A stretch of 37,032 bases of DNA from a virus, in IMG/VR virus record IMGVR_UViG_3300034682_000181, positions 1 through 37,032 of that record. One strand, 5' to 3'. Under the pieces are notes generated by a model. It ran no database searches and had not been told where the DNA came from. It was given only the letters and a program-made list of their open reading frames with translations. Both the position numbers and the translations under genes were made by a program. The first letter of the stretch is position 1, and every line of letters starts with the position of its first letter. Below are positions 14,258 to 23,364 of this stretch, in pieces.

Positions 14258-14881
14258 TTATGTCATTTTTGCGGCCGGTGGCGCGGCTCCGTTGCTGCTG
14301 TGGTTGTGGTTGTTGTAGGTGTCACGCATACTCTGCATCGATGACTTCTTATCGCTGATATCCGCTTCACAGGTCACAGCACCTTTGCTGTGCGTGGTAC
14401 CGTCCACCGTTACGGTTTCAGTCACCTTCACATTGCCGATGATTTCAGTGTCACCTATCAATTTGATGCCGCCCTTGCTGCTGACTTCGGTTGTTCCATC
14501 GTCGGGCAGCTGGGCAATCAGTTTCTTTTCAACGCGCTGATAGCTGATAAATGCGCCTTCATCGAACTGCAGCATGAACAAATCAGGATCCGCACTCGGT
14601 GCCGGGTATTCGTTCTGGTAACTCGAAGGGAATATTTCGCCCAGGGACAAATCACCAGGTGAAATGACCGTCACGGCTTCGCCCACTTCCAGCGGCCACC
14701 AGATGATCGCTTTGCCGGCGCGTAACGGCTTCCACTTCAGCCAGCCTGTAACCTGGTCTTTACCGTAGCGAACCCGGGCGCGCTGATTGGCAAAGTCGAT
14801 TTCTTCAACTTTGCCGCGCACGACCAGCTGGGCCAGCTGACGTTCAAGCGCTTCAAGGCGCTGGTTTACCGATAAACTCAT
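14258..14881 (-). CDS. V: Baseplate spike gpV
   Basis: 207 residues: an OB-like domain (VRGKVEEIDFANQRARVRYG), followed by VTVISPGDLSLGEIFPSSYQ and a beta-helical C terminus with repeated V/T residues (VKVTETVTVDGTTHSKGAV). Ends in a His-rich NNHNHSSNGA segment typical of metal-binding spike tips. It forms the membrane-piercing spike. Confidence 0.93.
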   Translation of the reverse strand: MSLSVNQRLEALERQLAQLVVRGKVEEIDFANQRARVRYGKDQVTGWLKWKPLRAGKAIIWWPLEVGEAVTVISPGDLSLGEIFPSSYQNEYPAPSADPDLFMLQFDEGAFISYQRVEKKLIAQLPDDGTTEVSSKGGIKLIGDTEIIGNVKVTETVTVDGTTHSKGAVTCEADISDKKSSMQSMRDTYNNHNHSSNGAAPPAAKMT

Positions 14882-15413
14882 CTTTTAGCGGCTCGTAATT
14901 ATCTTTATGGGCTGCCCCGATCTTCGGGGCTTCGCTTATCAGCACACTTTCAGCCGGCGTGGTGTTGACCGTCCAGCTGCTGCCAACTGATACCGATTGC
15001 CACCAGGACACGATCCAGCTGTCAAAGCCGGCTGGCTCGTTGCTGTATCGCCCCGGGAACGCGCTGATTTCTTCTGGCTGGCCAACATGGGCAAGCCCCC
15101 ACTGGTTTTGATGAACGACTTTCATCACCACAGCCGCAAAATTCAGGCATTCGATATCCGTGTTTTTCACTGACCTGGGCAAAATGCAGTGCGCCTGGTA
15201 CTGCACTTTCACCCAAATCATGCCGGCGCTGCCTTTTTTCTGCCGGTCTATCTCAATTTCAGTGGCTTCAAGCAGTAAATGCGGGGCTTTAAATGGCCCG
15301 TTCACATTCACCTGGTCAAAACTTTGTATGTTGTCCAGCGCCACCATCTGCAGCGCCTGATCAAATGCTGTTCGCTGGGCCGCGTGAATTTCGCTAAAGT
15401 CGGTATCTTTCAT
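14853..15413 (-). CDS. Tail/neck protein of unknown assignment
   Basis: 186 residues between gpZ-like and gpV genes, with short overlaps on both sides. Contains FKAPHLLLEATEIEIDRQKKGSAG and an Ala/Trp-rich C-terminal half. In VHML-type phages this position holds an unassigned conserved neck or tail-terminator gene. A tail terminator role is inferred from gene order only. Confidence 0.6.
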   Translation of the reverse strand: MKDTDFSEIHAAQRTAFDQALQMVALDNIQSFDQVNVNGPFKAPHLLLEATEIEIDRQKKGSAGMIWVKVQYQAHCILPRSVKNTDIECLNFAAVVMKVVHQNQWGLAHVGQPEEISAFPGRYSNEPAGFDSWIVSWWQSVSVGSSWTVNTTPAESVLISEAPKIGAAHKDNYEPLKDEFIGKPAP

Positions 15414-15943
15414 GCTGCGGCCTTGTTCAATATGTAATTCAGTTCATGCTCAAAGGTTTTCGCGTAATACTGCGAAGCCTGGGCTTCATATCCGGCCAGA
15501 AAGGCGCTGATATCCGCGCTGGTACCCTCGACCAGTTTTGCCCTGACAGTTTCAATGGGCAGCGCCTTATCCGTGCTGCGCTGAAATATGCCAATGTGGC
15601 CGTTGTGCATCTTGGCGATAAATGCCCCACCGAAGCGGTGTGAACGTACAGAAACGCCTAATTTTGTTTGGCGGGCTCTGCCCAGCCAACTGGCGGCTAT
15701 GGGGTTCAAACCCACCCACAGGCTGCCTGATACATCGTCAAAGCTCCGCTTTGCCCGTACCTGAAAGACGCGCTGCGGTACATCAAACTGCTGGCTAAGT
15801 TCCCGACTAACGCGGGTCGATAGCCAGCGAATGGTTTTACCAATGGCCCGGCGCTGCGCTGTGCTTATTTGTGCCGTAGTGGCTTCAAAAATGCCCCGAA
15901 TATCGAACTGATCCAGTTCAAGTTTGAACGCCAGCATAGGCAC
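15410..15943 (-). CDS. Z: Minor tail protein Z-like (GPZ family)
   Basis: 177 residues with RAIGKTIRWLSTRVSRELSQ, then QVRAKRSFDDVSGSLWVGLNP and the aromatic HNGHIGIFQR segment. This pattern belongs to the prophage minor tail protein Z family, a neck component related to lambda gpZ. Lies between connector-type genes and the tail operon, as expected for a head-tail joining factor. Confidence 0.8.
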   Translation of the reverse strand: MPMLAFKLELDQFDIRGIFEATTAQISTAQRRAIGKTIRWLSTRVSRELSQQFDVPQRVFQVRAKRSFDDVSGSLWVGLNPIAASWLGRARQTKLGVSVRSHRFGGAFIAKMHNGHIGIFQRSTDKALPIETVRAKLVEGTSADISAFLAGYEAQASQYYAKTFEHELNYILNKAAA

Positions 15944-15949
15944 CTTCTG

Positions 15950-16282
15950 TTATTGCCAGCGGTGATCGCCGCCTAACTTTTCACGGGTTAAATACAGCGC
16001 ACAAATACCGTTATCAACGGCCAGCTTTTCAACCACTTCATAGCCCAGTTCTTCAATGATCAGCTTGTCGCCAATTTCCACCGCGTTGGCTTCAATGGCC
16101 GGCAAGGTAAACACCGGGTTTGACTGGTTAATGTGGCGGCTGCCATGCTCATGCTGCTGACTGTCTTTGACGAACTCCCCGATCAGCGGGTGTTCGTCGC
16201 CGGCTTCGTCTACGTGTAACGCTTCAGCAATGCCAGGATCGCCCCGCTGGAAAAACACCGCCATATCAGCATCGTATGACAT
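15950..16282 (-). CDS. Head-tail joining protein (lambda gpFII-like)
   Basis: 110 residues. The N terminus (DMAVFFQRGDPGIAEA) and LPAIEANAVEIGDKLIIEELGYEV match the pattern of small head-tail attachment proteins in lambda-type heads. Placed between the acidic protein and gpZ. Assignment by position and residue pattern; moderate confidence. Confidence 0.65.
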   Translation of the reverse strand: MSYDADMAVFFQRGDPGIAEALHVDEAGDEHPLIGEFVKDSQQHEHGSRHINQSNPVFTLPAIEANAVEIGDKLIIEELGYEVVEKLAVDNGICALYLTREKLGGDHRWQ

Positions 16283-16287
16283 GGCTG

Positions 16288-16557
16288 TTACTCCGGTTCT
16301 TCTTCTTCTTCGTCCAGTTCATCAAAGAAGGCGTCTAATTCGTCGTCCTCTTTTTGCGGCGGTTGAACTTCTAAGTTCACCTTGGCACCGGCTGGGGCTT
16401 TCTTCGCCTGGCGGGCTCGGATCAGCTCTTTGGCAATTTTTTCATCTACATCGATGACAGTTGGCTCTGACTTTGCTGTTTTGCCAGTGCCTTCAGTTTG
16501 GTGAGTAAAGCACGCGGTACCCATCACCATTACGTTGGAAATAATCACAATTTTCAT
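16288..16557 (-). CDS. Acidic tail-end protein, unknown function
   Basis: 89 residues with a very acidic C terminus (DDELDAFFDELDEEEEEPE) and a basic middle. The segment VIDVDEKIAKELIRARQAKKA suggests a short helical region. Genes of this sort often follow the capsid gene in Mu-like and VHML-like phages (a Mu gp35-like position). No function can be claimed. Confidence 0.6.
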   Translation of the reverse strand: MKIVIISNVMVMGTACFTHQTEGTGKTAKSEPTVIDVDEKIAKELIRARQAKKAPAGAKVNLEVQPPQKEDDELDAFFDELDEEEEEPE

Positions 16558-16628
16558 AATCGTTTTCTCGTTTAGCAGAAAAGAAAAAGGCCAGTAATTT
16601 ACTGGCCTTCATAGTGCGGTTTCAGCGC

Positions 16629-18563
16629 TTAGGTAGTCTTACGACCATAGGCAAACGCTTTCGCATGGCGTACTGCTACGTCACCGTCCTGGAACACGCG
16701 AAGCACGGTACCACCGCTGGCTGCCTTACTGGTTTTATCCACCATCAGATCCAGAGCGCCCCAGGTGCCGAACATAGCCTGGCGGAAGTCGCCGGCCAGA
16801 ATGGCATTGCTAAGCAGCCATTTCGCGCACATTGCCGCGTAACCGTTCAGCTCGTTACCGTTCCACAGATAGCGCTCAGAATTAGCGTTAATCGGTGTGG
16901 TTTTTAACGTGCCTTTAGTCGATGGGCGCACAAGGTACTGCAGCTGGCCAGTCAGCGCGTCCGCTTCTTCGATAGCGGTTTCAAACGCGACCAGGGCGGC
17001 ATGGCTCAAGCCCAGCGTATTCAGGTCAATCGCATTCACGCCGGTCTGGTTAACGATGCCCAGCGGTTCACTACCGGTACCGGTACCCACAAAAATGGCT
17101 TTATCGATACCCAGGCCCAAACCAGCCAGCATATCGTCACGGATCAACACATCGATATCAGGCGTTGACTGAGCCATCAAACGGCGGGTAATTGGTACCG
17201 CGCCGGCAATGGTTTTCGGGCTCATTTGCACGATACCAAACTGGGCATCTGATTCCGTGCCATCTTCGCCTTCGTCAATCCAGTAGAAAGACGAACCCGA
17301 CAGCATTTTCGGGATATCCACGTTGCCGACTAAGCCAGTAACAAAACGAACGCCCAGCTGGGCCGCCACTGAGTTTGAACGCAGCAGCTCAATGAACTTG
17401 TCAGAGTGCAGTTCGTTGGCGACCAGTGCGCCGCCTTTGGCTTCGGTTTTGGTGTCCTGGCCACGGCTGCCTAAGCCGCCCAGAATTTCATAGTTCACCA
17501 TGAAGCCACGGGCATCACGGCCCATCTTCTCAGCCAGGGCAACTGAAATTTCACGCTCAAAACCGGCTTTTTTCCAGTTGCCTGAAATGTTCGCCCGGAT
17601 AGCGTTTAACAGTGAATACTGCTGACGCTCTTTTGCTGACAGGTCTAAGTTCATATCCGTGCCGGCTGGCTTGTTGCCGTTGGCGCGTACATGGGCCAGA
17701 ACTGTTTTACGGAATTCATCTAATGAAACACCGTTAGCAACCGCTTCACCCGCCTGGCGGGCTAAGCCGAACTGCGCACCAATCGCCTGAATTTCAGAAC
17801 AGCGGGTACGCTCTAATGCGATATCATCAACAGGGCCGCGTTGCTGGCCAGTTGGCGCTGGTTGTGTTACAGGCGCTTGCTGGCCACGGGTACCTTCTTC
17901 ACCGCCGCCATTTTGACCGTCTAATACATCATCTTCATCCATTGGAATACCCCTTAGTTGGACATTAAAAATTGTTGGTTTTTGTTCGTCCTGGTTGCGG
18001 CCAAGGCCAACAGCCGTGTCAGCAGGTACCGACACAGACGAAATTTCATAAGGTTGCCACTTGGTCGCGCGGTACCAATCGACGTTGTTTTCATCACGTT
18101 TAACGTGGATGATTTCTATGATCCGGTAGCCCACTGAAATATGCGGCCTGATACCGTCCCGCATTTCTTCCAGCAGTTCCTGACCGCGTTCTGACTTTGA
18201 TAACCGAATGCGGGCCCGGCCCTTTTTCGCATCAAGCCAGGCTTCTTCAATCACGCCGCGCTGGTCGCGCATAACGTGATCCATCAGGAACGCCCCGGAG
18301 TTATTCAGGCGGGATAAATCGCATTCGCCAGGCTCATGGCCCAGAATTTCCATACCCCACCAGCGTTCCACTGGCGTCTCTGAAGAAAAGGACAGTTCAA
18401 CTGTCCTTTCATCCTCGTTAACTGACTCACGGGTCAGGGTCAGTGTGCGAACCTGATCACCGATTTTCAGCTGCTTGGTTTTCTGCTTGGTGGTCGCTTC
18501 ACGGGTGAACGTCTGATGTTTAATCAGACGCCGAAGCAGCAGCATCTTTACCAGGTGCGGCAT
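16629..18563 (-). CDS. Prohead protease-major capsid protein fusion (HK97-type)
   Basis: 644 residues. Residues about 35-190 are an HK97-type prohead protease (S78). The catalytic His is in FLMDHV (H96) and the Ser in PHISVGY (S143), and EISSVSVPAD (about 173-182) is the family's third motif. A Gln/Pro-rich linker and a scaffold-like helical zone (about 200-310) follow. The HK97 capsid fold runs from about 320 to the end, with VNYEILGGLGSRG, FYWIDEGEDGTESDAQFG and GTWGALDLMVDKTSKAASGG. Protease, scaffold and capsid are thus one polypeptide, so the protease must free the shell subunit by self-cleavage. The start overlaps the portal gene by 44 bp; M7 (18545) is an alternative. Confidence 0.9.
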   Translation of the reverse strand: MPHLVKMLLLRRLIKHQTFTREATTKQKTKQLKIGDQVRTLTLTRESVNEDERTVELSFSSETPVERWWGMEILGHEPGECDLSRLNNSGAFLMDHVMRDQRGVIEEAWLDAKKGRARIRLSKSERGQELLEEMRDGIRPHISVGYRIIEIIHVKRDENNVDWYRATKWQPYEISSVSVPADTAVGLGRNQDEQKPTIFNVQLRGIPMDEDDVLDGQNGGGEEGTRGQQAPVTQPAPTGQQRGPVDDIALERTRCSEIQAIGAQFGLARQAGEAVANGVSLDEFRKTVLAHVRANGNKPAGTDMNLDLSAKERQQYSLLNAIRANISGNWKKAGFEREISVALAEKMGRDARGFMVNYEILGGLGSRGQDTKTEAKGGALVANELHSDKFIELLRSNSVAAQLGVRFVTGLVGNVDIPKMLSGSSFYWIDEGEDGTESDAQFGIVQMSPKTIAGAVPITRRLMAQSTPDIDVLIRDDMLAGLGLGIDKAIFVGTGTGSEPLGIVNQTGVNAIDLNTLGLSHAALVAFETAIEEADALTGQLQYLVRPSTKGTLKTTPINANSERYLWNGNELNGYAAMCAKWLLSNAILAGDFRQAMFGTWGALDLMVDKTSKAASGGTVLRVFQDGDVAVRHAKAFAYGRKTT

Positions 18564-19968
18564 TGGCCTTTCCCTCTTTGGTTAGGTGTTTGGTTCTGGC
18601 GTGCCATTCCTCGATTTCCCTGATCACTTCTTCAGGGTCGTCGCCCCGCTCCCTGATGATCGACTGTGGCGACCTGGTGCGGTTGTTAATGGCTTCCGTG
18701 TTGGCTTTTTCATCCTGAAGCGGGTTCACCCAATCCCAGCGGCGGCCCTGAAATGACGGCTTATTCAACCGTTCAAATTCCAGTAGCGTCAGCTTGCCCA
18801 GCTCAGCAGACAGCAAAGCCATCTGCAGCCAGCCGGTGAATACCCTTTCGAGCATGGTTTCACGCATCCAGCCTTGGCGTTTACGCCAGTTGTCGCGATC
18901 TTCCAGTACCCCGTGCCGGATGCTGGAAAAGTTCACCCCTTCCAGGTCATTGGCCAGCGAGTTGTAATTCACGTCCAGCGAAGAAGCGCCACCGCGTAAC
19001 GCGGTCTTTGTGAAGTGCGCCGCGTTCTGGCCATCAGCTTTAAAGTTCAGTTCTTTGATGTCATAACCATACGGCACGACAATGCCGCCGCCTGGCTCTA
19101 ACTCCTGTTCAAAAACTTCTTCGCCTTCATCGTCTGCCGGTTCAACCTCTGAATCAGGCACATACGCAAACGCCTTGCTGGCTGCGACACGGGCCAGCGT
19201 AATTTCAGCTTCGCGGTAGTTGTACAAATCCAGCAGTTCAACCAGTGCCGCGTGCGGCCAAGGAACGCCAATGGTTTGCCCAATCCTGAACGGGTAATAG
19301 GCAAAGATGATTTCATCGGCCGGGATGCGCTCATAGCGCGTGTTGCCGTAGAAGTATGCCCGATCCCCCGGGTGAACCGTCAGAATGTGGTAAGCAATAT
19401 GTCGGCCGAAGTCGTCAACCTCGACGCCATGCTTGATCTGGTTGCCGCCGTAGTTCGTCCGGTTGTAATTGATATCCAGGTGATCCGCTTCCATCAGCTG
19501 AAGCGCATAACCATACTTGTTCGGGAAGCCCCTGACTTCACGGACAAGGCAAGCCCCATCCTGTGCCACGGTTTTAATAAACAGCCGCTGAATATCCAGC
19601 CAGGAATACTGACCGGTTACATCACAGTTGCCCTTTTTGCCCCACTCTTTAAAGCCGGCTTCAATCAGATCGTTACTGGCTTTATCCAGCTGGCCGTTTG
19701 AAAGCCTGGCTTTGTTTTGCAGGTTAAAGCCTTCCGGCCCGACGATATGCGTTTCACACATCGACAAGAACCGCACGATATAGCCATCATCTTCACCGGC
19801 CTTACGGGAAGCGGCGCGGATAGCCAGCACGTCACGGCGTAAACTTTCGTCTATCGTCAGGCCAAAACCAGCAACCCGACTGCCAACCGATTGCGTTTTC
19901 TGCGCAATAGCAAAGCGCTTATGTTTGCCAGCCAGAACACGGCGGCTTTTTACTTTTTCGTCGCTCAT
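18520..19968 (-). CDS. Portal protein (lambda gpB family)
   Basis: 482 residues of the lambda portal family. Features include RDVLAIRAASRKAGEDDGYIV, then LVREVRGFPNKYGYALQLMEAD and the conserved AEDEIIFAYYPFRIGQTIG-like segment. The typical LAND-like SLANDLEGVNFSSIRHG motif and LLSAELGKLTLLEF follow. It forms the dodecameric DNA channel at one capsid vertex. Overlaps the connector gene by 4 bp. Confidence 0.93.
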   Translation of the reverse strand: MSDEKVKSRRVLAGKHKRFAIAQKTQSVGSRVAGFGLTIDESLRRDVLAIRAASRKAGEDDGYIVRFLSMCETHIVGPEGFNLQNKARLSNGQLDKASNDLIEAGFKEWGKKGNCDVTGQYSWLDIQRLFIKTVAQDGACLVREVRGFPNKYGYALQLMEADHLDINYNRTNYGGNQIKHGVEVDDFGRHIAYHILTVHPGDRAYFYGNTRYERIPADEIIFAYYPFRIGQTIGVPWPHAALVELLDLYNYREAEITLARVAASKAFAYVPDSEVEPADDEGEEVFEQELEPGGGIVVPYGYDIKELNFKADGQNAAHFTKTALRGGASSLDVNYNSLANDLEGVNFSSIRHGVLEDRDNWRKRQGWMRETMLERVFTGWLQMALLSAELGKLTLLEFERLNKPSFQGRRWDWVNPLQDEKANTEAINNRTRSPQSIIRERGDDPEEVIREIEEWHARTKHLTKEGKANAAPGKDAAASASD

Positions 19969-20495
19969 GTTCTAAACCTTGATCTGACAGGGATAGGTCG
20001 AAAGCTGGGCTGGCCCTGGGCTTTTCGCCGTTCCTGTAATACCGTTTTCATGTATTGCCGCTTTAACTGCTGCAGTTCCAGCACCGGGATCCGCGTGATA
20101 CTGCGGCCGGCGATTTCATACGCTTCAACGTCCTTATCTATCCGGCCCAGCAGCACCTTGTTAATGGCATCCAGCATCTGTTGCGCGTGGCTTCGCACGT
20201 CAACGCCAGCTGGCAGCTGGTCAAAGTCAGGATCGATACGCACAAACCCCTGACTGACAACGTGCCTGTCATCACCCAGAACGGCCTGCAGCTGATACTT
20301 GTATTCACCCGCTGGCCAGCCTGCAGTAACAGCAGCTGACACATTGACCACCAGCTGAAAGCCATCAATGCTGGCTGGTATGGTGATTTTTTGCGGCCCC
20401 TGCAGTGTGAAACTAAACGCAAAGCCTGAATAACCATCAGGCAACGGCTGAGCCCACTTTGCAGTTATGCCGGCTTGAATTACGTTAGGGATCAT
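19965..20495 (-). CDS. Ig-like domain fused to gpW-like head completion domain
   Basis: 176 residues. The N-terminal 100 resemble an Ig-like beta sandwich (YSGFAFSFTLQGPQKITIPA, then AGEYKYQLQAVLGDDRHV). The C-terminal 70 contain AQQMLDAINKVLLGRIDKDVEAYEIAG then RIPVLELQQLKRQYMKTVLQE. This is the helical pattern of the lambda gpW/small head-tail connector family ('l.ri..a....Y.i.gr.l.ri.l.eL..l...y'). It lies between terminase and portal, exactly where lambda gpW is found. The N-terminal half could decorate the head surface. Confidence 0.75.
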   Translation of the reverse strand: MIPNVIQAGITAKWAQPLPDGYSGFAFSFTLQGPQKITIPASIDGFQLVVNVSAAVTAGWPAGEYKYQLQAVLGDDRHVVSQGFVRIDPDFDQLPAGVDVRSHAQQMLDAINKVLLGRIDKDVEAYEIAGRSITRIPVLELQQLKRQYMKTVLQERRKAQGQPSFRPIPVRSRFRT

Positions 20496-22519
20496 CTGCT
20501 ATTCCTGCCCCGGGCAACAAAGCCCTGACGCGGCCGCCGCCTGGCAGCTGTCGCCCGGCGCTTCACTGAGCGGGGTTTCTTTGGTTCGTCGTCTGAATCG
20601 CTGGGCTGATCATGAATTTCATCATCTGCCACAGGTTCGCTGGTGTCGGCTTTGGCCTTTTTGCGGTCAACTCTGAGCATTCGAGCGCACATATAATTCA
20701 TGCCTTCACAGTCCAGGTAATCGTTACGCTTGGCGACTTTTACCCATTTACCCGTGCTTTCGTCGTATTCCTCAGCAACAATGTGCTGGCAATATTCTTC
20801 TGACACATCTGAAGGCAGCCGCCAGTTACCTTCCTGACCTTTTGGCCAGCGCACCCGTGAATGCACCCAGGCTTTAGCCAGGCCAGCGTCGAAGTCCCAA
20901 CGTTTATCACCGTGTTTGCGGGTTTTACCTTTGGTGTCTACTTCCAGCTTGGTCATGCGAAACGGCTTGGCCAGTCGTTCAAAGCCCATCAGCGCCCTGG
21001 TACGGGCCTTGTGCTTTCTGACGAACATCAGCACTTCATCTGTGCGATAGCCGGCATCAACGCCCATCAGGCTAAGTGTTTGGCCCTGCCACTCTTGTTC
21101 CAGCAGCTTGGCCACTTCTCCCCAGACTTCTGGCTTGTCAGTGTCGCCCCAGATTTCACCCCATTCGATTAACCGGCTGGTCATGCCTGGTCGCCATGCT
21201 CTGACCACGTAATAAACGCGGTCTTTTTGCACGTCCACCGTGCAGATCAGCTGGTCAAATCCTTCCGGTACCTGACCGGCTGAATAGGTGTCACGCAGTT
21301 CGTACACTTCTTCCCAGGCCGGCGCGTCACCCATAGCGCTATGCACTTCACCAAAACCGGTGTTGTGTACCGCCATCATCTTGCCGGGGTCGCCTGACTT
21401 GATGGCTTCCAGCAGCTTTTTAGCCAGGAAGCCAAATGATTTTTTGGCACTGAACGAACACAGGCCGCTAACCCAGATGCTGAAACTGTCGTTACCGTCG
21501 TCTGTTTCAACAGCTGACCAGTACGGCACCACATGCACCTGATCGCCCTGGGTTATCGATACAAAGCCGTCACTGTGCGCTTTGGCCTGCTGGCCAGGGG
21601 CAACAGCAACACCTTTTGCGTTCATGGCGCTACGTTCAACATCATCAATCTGACCGCCACAGTGCGGGCAAATAAGCTTTGCAAGTCGGCTGGCTTGGCT
21701 CGGGCTGCACTCTGCATCCGTGCCTTTACCAGGCCACCACAAAAGTTCACTGGATGGGCTGAAATACTCGCCACAATCAGGATCCAGATGCGGCACCATC
21801 CATTCATGCTTTGTGCCTGACTGCCACAGCCGCCATACAGGTGAAAACAGTTGTTTAGGATCAGACACCGCCCAATGTGTGTGACCAGTTTCAGAGTGCG
21901 TGTAACGCTCTGCACGGCCTTCTGTTGGGGTGGCGGTGTAACCGGTCTTTGAATCCGCGTAGGCATCGCCCCGGGCTTCAGCTATTTCTTCAAGCGAACC
22001 TTCACCGCTGGCGTTATCCTCTGGCCTGTCGATTTCATCAACCAGCGTCAGCGCCGCTGAATCCGAAGCCAGTTCAGTGGCTGAACCTGCCCAGGCTAAG
22101 CGCAAGTGAACACCGCCAACGTTCTTCCGGTGCTTTGATGTTTCGCCTTTTTCTTTCTTCAGCTTGCGGTTCAGGCTGTCGCATTCCCTGAACATTTCAG
22201 CAATTTTCGGCTCAACAACTTTGTCAATGTTCGACTGTGTGGGGCCAACGTAAATCACTGGCGCGGGGTCATCATCCAGACGCCAGCCGATGACGTTAAA
22301 CATGGTTGCTGACTTGCCCATCTGGGTACCCATCACAAACGTAACCCGTTTGTATCTGGGGGATGCAAAGGCGCGGCACACTGGCACCATGTACGGCGTC
22401 CGGGTATACCTGAACGGCCCGGGCTCTGGGCTGCCTGGTGGCAAAATCCGGTTAGCTTCGGCCCACTCGTCAGCTGCCCTCGGTGGTGGCGCTGTCACTA
22501 TCTCCGCTGACGTAGCCAC
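20492..22519 (-). CDS. terL: Terminase large subunit (lambda gpA family)
   Basis: ATPase-nuclease of the lambda gpA type. The N-terminal ATPase shows KRVTFVMGTQMGKSATM (Walker A, GTQMGKS) and SAALTLVDEIDRPEDN (Walker B). The nuclease domain has LICTVDVQKDRVYYVV and LMGVDAGYRTDEVLMF. The C terminus is Arg/Ser-rich. I start it at GTG 22519, after GGA, instead of the far upstream ATG at 22615 because that would overlap the small subunit gene by 146 bp; GTG at 22498 is also possible. The family implies cos-type packaging. Direct neighbour of the small subunit, as in lambda. Confidence 0.92.
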   Translation of the reverse strand: MATSAEIVTAPPPRAADEWAEANRILPPGSPEPGPFRYTRTPYMVPVCRAFASPRYKRVTFVMGTQMGKSATMFNVIGWRLDDDPAPVIYVGPTQSNIDKVVEPKIAEMFRECDSLNRKLKKEKGETSKHRKNVGGVHLRLAWAGSATELASDSAALTLVDEIDRPEDNASGEGSLEEIAEARGDAYADSKTGYTATPTEGRAERYTHSETGHTHWAVSDPKQLFSPVWRLWQSGTKHEWMVPHLDPDCGEYFSPSSELLWWPGKGTDAECSPSQASRLAKLICPHCGGQIDDVERSAMNAKGVAVAPGQQAKAHSDGFVSITQGDQVHVVPYWSAVETDDGNDSFSIWVSGLCSFSAKKSFGFLAKKLLEAIKSGDPGKMMAVHNTGFGEVHSAMGDAPAWEEVYELRDTYSAGQVPEGFDQLICTVDVQKDRVYYVVRAWRPGMTSRLIEWGEIWGDTDKPEVWGEVAKLLEQEWQGQTLSLMGVDAGYRTDEVLMFVRKHKARTRALMGFERLAKPFRMTKLEVDTKGKTRKHGDKRWDFDAGLAKAWVHSRVRWPKGQEGNWRLPSDVSEEYCQHIVAEEYDESTGKWVKVAKRNDYLDCEGMNYMCARMLRVDRKKAKADTSEPVADDEIHDQPSDSDDEPKKPRSVKRRATAARRRPRQGFVARGRNSR

Positions 22520-23027
22520 GATATCCAGCAATAAAATTAATGAGGCGTTCAGCGGTTTGAGCGCGAATTCGTCTGGATTCTTCGAGCATCCTGGCTTTGA
22601 TAATGGCTGGATCATTTATGCTGGCAAACTCCGAAGCGATACGCCCGCCAAGGGCATCAGCCTGCTGGCCGAAAATGTTGGCCACTTCAAATAAAACTGG
22701 TTTTAAATCTTCCAGATCGATGGAAAGCCCCTGGGCTTTTTTGGCTTTGATTTCTTCCTGAATGCGCTTGGCTTTGGTGAGTAAAAGTTCTTCTTCACTT
22801 TTGGAACCTGAAGCCGGGGTATCATCCCCTTCACGCATCCCCAGTTCCTTGGCCAGCGCTTCACGGATCAGCCAGTTAATGGCTTCTTCAGAATCAATGA
22901 CCAGTTCAACGCCTTTGCCGCCGCCAGATTCAACCGGCATACCTTCTTCAGTGATCAGCTTTGTAACCCAGCGCGGCGATTTACCGATCAGCTGGGCAAA
23001 GGTGGCTTTGTTAAATTTCAGGCCCAT
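22470..23027 (-). CDS. terS: Terminase small subunit (Nu1-like)
   Basis: About 185 residues from ATG at 23027 (AGGG 8 bp upstream). The N terminus KATFAQLIGKSPRWVTKLIT is a winged-HTH of the Nu1/DUF1441 type, followed by VIDSEEAINWLIREALAKEL and a coiled helical linker. It recognises cos DNA and recruits TerL. Octamer array 2 (23045-23076) lies immediately upstream, within the leader of this gene. Confidence 0.85.
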   Translation of the reverse strand: MGLKFNKATFAQLIGKSPRWVTKLITEEGMPVESGGGKGVELVIDSEEAINWLIREALAKELGMREGDDTPASGSKSEEELLLTKAKRIQEEIKAKKAQGLSIDLEDLKPVLFEVANIFGQQADALGGRIASEFASINDPAIIKARMLEESRRIRAQTAERLINFIAGYRGYVSGDSDSATTEGS

Positions 23028-23044
23028 AAACAACCCTGTAAGAA

Positions 23045-23076
23045 AGGACAAAAGTACAAAAGAACAAAAGTACAAA
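23045..23076 (-). repeat. Octamer array 2, upstream of terS
   Basis: On the + strand AGGACAAA, AGTACAAA, AGAACAAA and AGTACAAA follow in tandem, i.e. TTTGTACT-type octamers reading into terS on the minus strand. Two are perfect and two have one change. The array ends 18 bp before the terS start codon, so binding here could block expression of packaging and head genes. Confidence 0.7.
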
Positions 23077-23130
23077 TGTTTGTTTTTAGTCCTTTGTTTT
23101 AAAGCCTGCTAGGGAAGCCGTAAAACAAAG

Positions 23131-23170
23131 AACGCCTGGCCGAACTCCTTTAGTTCATTGGCCGGGCGTT
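23131..23170 (-). terminator. Large hairpin at the end of the lysis segment
   Basis: AACGCCTGGCC and GGCCGGGCGTT pair with one mismatch, enclosing an inner GAACT/AGTTC stem. The leftward strand continues with CTTTGTTTT, so it acts as a probable terminator or processing site between lysis and terminase genes. It is also within the presumed cos region. Confidence 0.6.
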
Positions 23171-23364
23171 AGCTCGTCAACACGCCATCCTGTGCGCTAG
23201 AGAAAGGAAGAAAGGACACGTTCTAAAAAGTTTGCACGTCATAAAGCCCGCGAGTCTTTGACCCATTGCCTTTGATCCTCTGGGAAGAACCTAGAGACAG
23301 GGGGGCAGCTGTGAAGCTTGCCCCGTGGGCGCTGGGGGACGTTGGCGGGGTGGCTTGAAGTCTT
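23171..23364. other. cos: Non-coding GC-rich region, candidate cos site
   Basis: No convincing gene. It contains the inverted repeat GGGGCAGCT-gtga-AGCTTGCCCC at 23302-23324 and a G-rich stretch after it. In lambda-type genomes cos lies upstream of the small terminase gene and has dyad symmetry. The cleavage site cannot be fixed from sequence. Confidence 0.4.
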
